This document shows, in pieces, positions 4,502 through 5,374 of a DNA stretch of 5,374 nt (within the stretch, counting starts at the first letter, position 1; each line of letters starts with the position of its first letter). The position numbers and the translations under genes are program-made. Below the pieces are notes generated by a model. That model ran no database searches. It had not been told where the DNA came from and saw only the letters and a list, made by a program, of their open reading frames with translations. The DNA is from CAZYMF01 sp964648215 (GTDB taxonomy: Bacteria; Desulfobacterota; Binatia; HRBIN30; JACQVA1), in contig CAZYMF010000288.1 in NCBI GenBank assembly GCA_964648215.1, positions 1 to 5,374 on the forward strand, written 5' to 3'.

Positions 4502-5374
4502 TCAGATACGGTCGACCCGGAACCCGACGCGCGGGAAGTGCACGACCACCTCGCCGACCTCCTCGTCCTCCCGACGGATGGCGATCTCGTCGCCGGAGGA
4601 GGCGACGACGGTGCCGGCGACTGGATCCATACCGTAGTCGTCCGGCGTGACGGTGACCCGAAGCCCGGGGGCGAGGCCGTTGGGGTCGTTGGGGTCGGCG
4701 GCCTCCGCCGTCGTGCTCGCACTGTCGCGGGCGAGGCGCAAGGCCGCGGCGGCATCGAGGTCGCTGCGCTCGCCGTGGCCCATCGCCGCGACGCGCTCGG
4801 CCCAGGCGATCAGGTGCAAAAACTCGGCGAACACCGTGGCGGCGGGCGGGAAGTTCCGCAGGAACCACACCGGGTGATAGCAGGAGGCGTCGGCGAGGCT
4901 GAAGTCTGCTCCCAACAGATAGGGGCGGTCGTCGGCGAGCTGCGCGTCGAGCCACCGGGCGAAGCCGCGGCACTGGTCCTTGGCGTAGGGAGCGAGTCTG
5001 GGAAGCTCGGCGAAGTTGGCGCGCCCGGGCATCATCTTGGTGCGATCCTCGATGAAGGCCGGCGGCACGCTGTCGCCGAGCAGCGCGAACAGGATCGGCG
5101 TGGTGGCGAAGAAGAGCAGGCGGTCCGCCCACAGGCTGATCATCTGGCAGATCCCTTCGCTGCGTTCGGGAAAGAGCGTGGGCTCGGGGTGGAGCCGCTC
5201 CACGGTGCGGGCGATGAGCTGGGTGTCGCAGTAGATGTCGGCGCCGATCTGCAGCACCGGGATCCGGCGGTAGCCGCCGGTGAGCGGCAGCAGCTGCGGC
5301 TTGGGCATGATCGTCGGCTGCTCCACGGCACGCCAGGCCAGCCGCTTGTGGGCGAAGACCTTGCGGATCTTCTC
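4502..5374 (-). CDS. Glutathione S-transferase family protein with C-terminal extension, N-terminus cut by window edge
   Basis: The minus-strand frame is open from the right edge to TGA at 4502-4504, giving 290 residues (numbered from the first in-window codon). The true start lies outside: the visible part begins EKIRKVFAHKRLAWRAVE, helix 1 and strand 2 of a thioredoxin fold, so roughly 15-20 residues with the first strand and catalytic position are missing. A GTG at 5326 is an internal codon, not the start. RRIPVLQIG carries the cis-Pro (Pro39) and DIYCDTQLIARTVE the glutathione-binding turn. The helical GST C-domain follows, with YLLGADFSLADAS (Asp162 of the SxAD capping motif). After a DPNDPNG linker (from 227) comes a tail of about 60 residues with VTVTPDDYGMDPVAG and EVVVHFPRVGF, probably beta-rich and not part of the canonical GST fold. 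Substrate is unknown; some GST-like proteins are reductases or isomerases. It converges on aguA. Confidence 0.9.
   Translation of the reverse strand, partial: EKIRKVFAHKRLAWRAVEQPTIMPKPQLLPLTGGYRRIPVLQIGADIYCDTQLIARTVERLHPEPTLFPERSEGICQMISLWADRLLFFATTPILFALLGDSVPPAFIEDRTKMMPGRANFAELPRLAPYAKDQCRGFARWLDAQLADDRPYLLGADFSLADASCYHPVWFLRNFPPAATVFAEFLHLIAWAERVAAMGHGERSDLDAAAALRLARDSASTTAEAADPNDPNGLAPGLRVTVTPDDYGMDPVAGTVVASSGDEIAIRREDEEVGEVVVHFPRVGFRVDRI
4679..4696 (+). repeat. Two tandem 9-bp units inside the GST gene
   Basis: GTTGGGGTC occurs twice in direct succession (4679-4687 and 4688-4696). On the minus strand each copy encodes Asp-Pro-Asn, giving DPNDPN at the junction between the GST domain and the C-terminal tail. 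It looks like a small in-frame duplication in a flexible linker. Confidence 0.7.

Noticed and set aside
5324..5326. GTG as the start of the GST gene
   Set aside because: The frame stays open to the window edge and the upstream codons encode normal GST helix 1 sequence (EKIRKVFAHKR), so the start is beyond the window.
1..5374. A linked defence, secretion or biosynthetic system
   Set aside because: The six genes belong to unrelated housekeeping families on alternating strands. No effector, nuclease-sensor pair, toxin-antitoxin architecture, array or mobile-element boundary was seen.

Overview
The window is GC-rich bacterial chromosomal DNA with strongly G/C-ending codons, tightly packed and with little intergenic space. 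The gene content (TldD peptidase, NrnA-like DHH phosphoesterase, a YkvA/DUF1232 protein, agmatine deiminase, a GST-family protein with an extra C-terminal tail) fits a high-GC proteobacterium or a relative such as a deltaproteobacterial or Binatota-type lineage. The sequence alone cannot settle the phylum. No tRNA, rRNA, CRISPR array, insertion sequence or phage gene was seen, and no gap exceeds about 100 bases.

Layout: 1-1246 (minus) is tldD, running off the left edge without its C-terminus. A 94-bp divergent region follows. Then come a 101-residue unrecognised protein (1341-1646, plus) and a DHH/DHHA1 phosphoesterase (1699-2730, plus). The DHH gene converges, across 22 bp containing a hairpin, on a DUF1232/YkvA gene (2753-3271, minus). 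An 83-bp divergent region with a strong 9-bp-stem hairpin leads into agmatine deiminase aguA (3355-4401, plus). That gene converges, across 100 bp containing another 9-bp-stem hairpin, on a GST-family gene (4502-5374, minus) whose N-terminus lies beyond the right edge.

Strand alternates plus/minus, so most genes are probably separate transcription units. Only the 101-residue gene and the DHH gene could be co-transcribed. The set reads as unlinked housekeeping and metabolic functions: peptide processing or degradation, small-nucleotide turnover, polyamine synthesis from agmatine, and thiol chemistry. I see no evidence for a new multi-gene system. The items most worth a second look are the orphan 101-residue protein, the Glu in place of Asp at DHH motif IV, the C-terminal tail on the GST protein, two hairpins with shared arm sequence flanking aguA, and two genes whose start regions suggest leaderless or weakly initiated translation.
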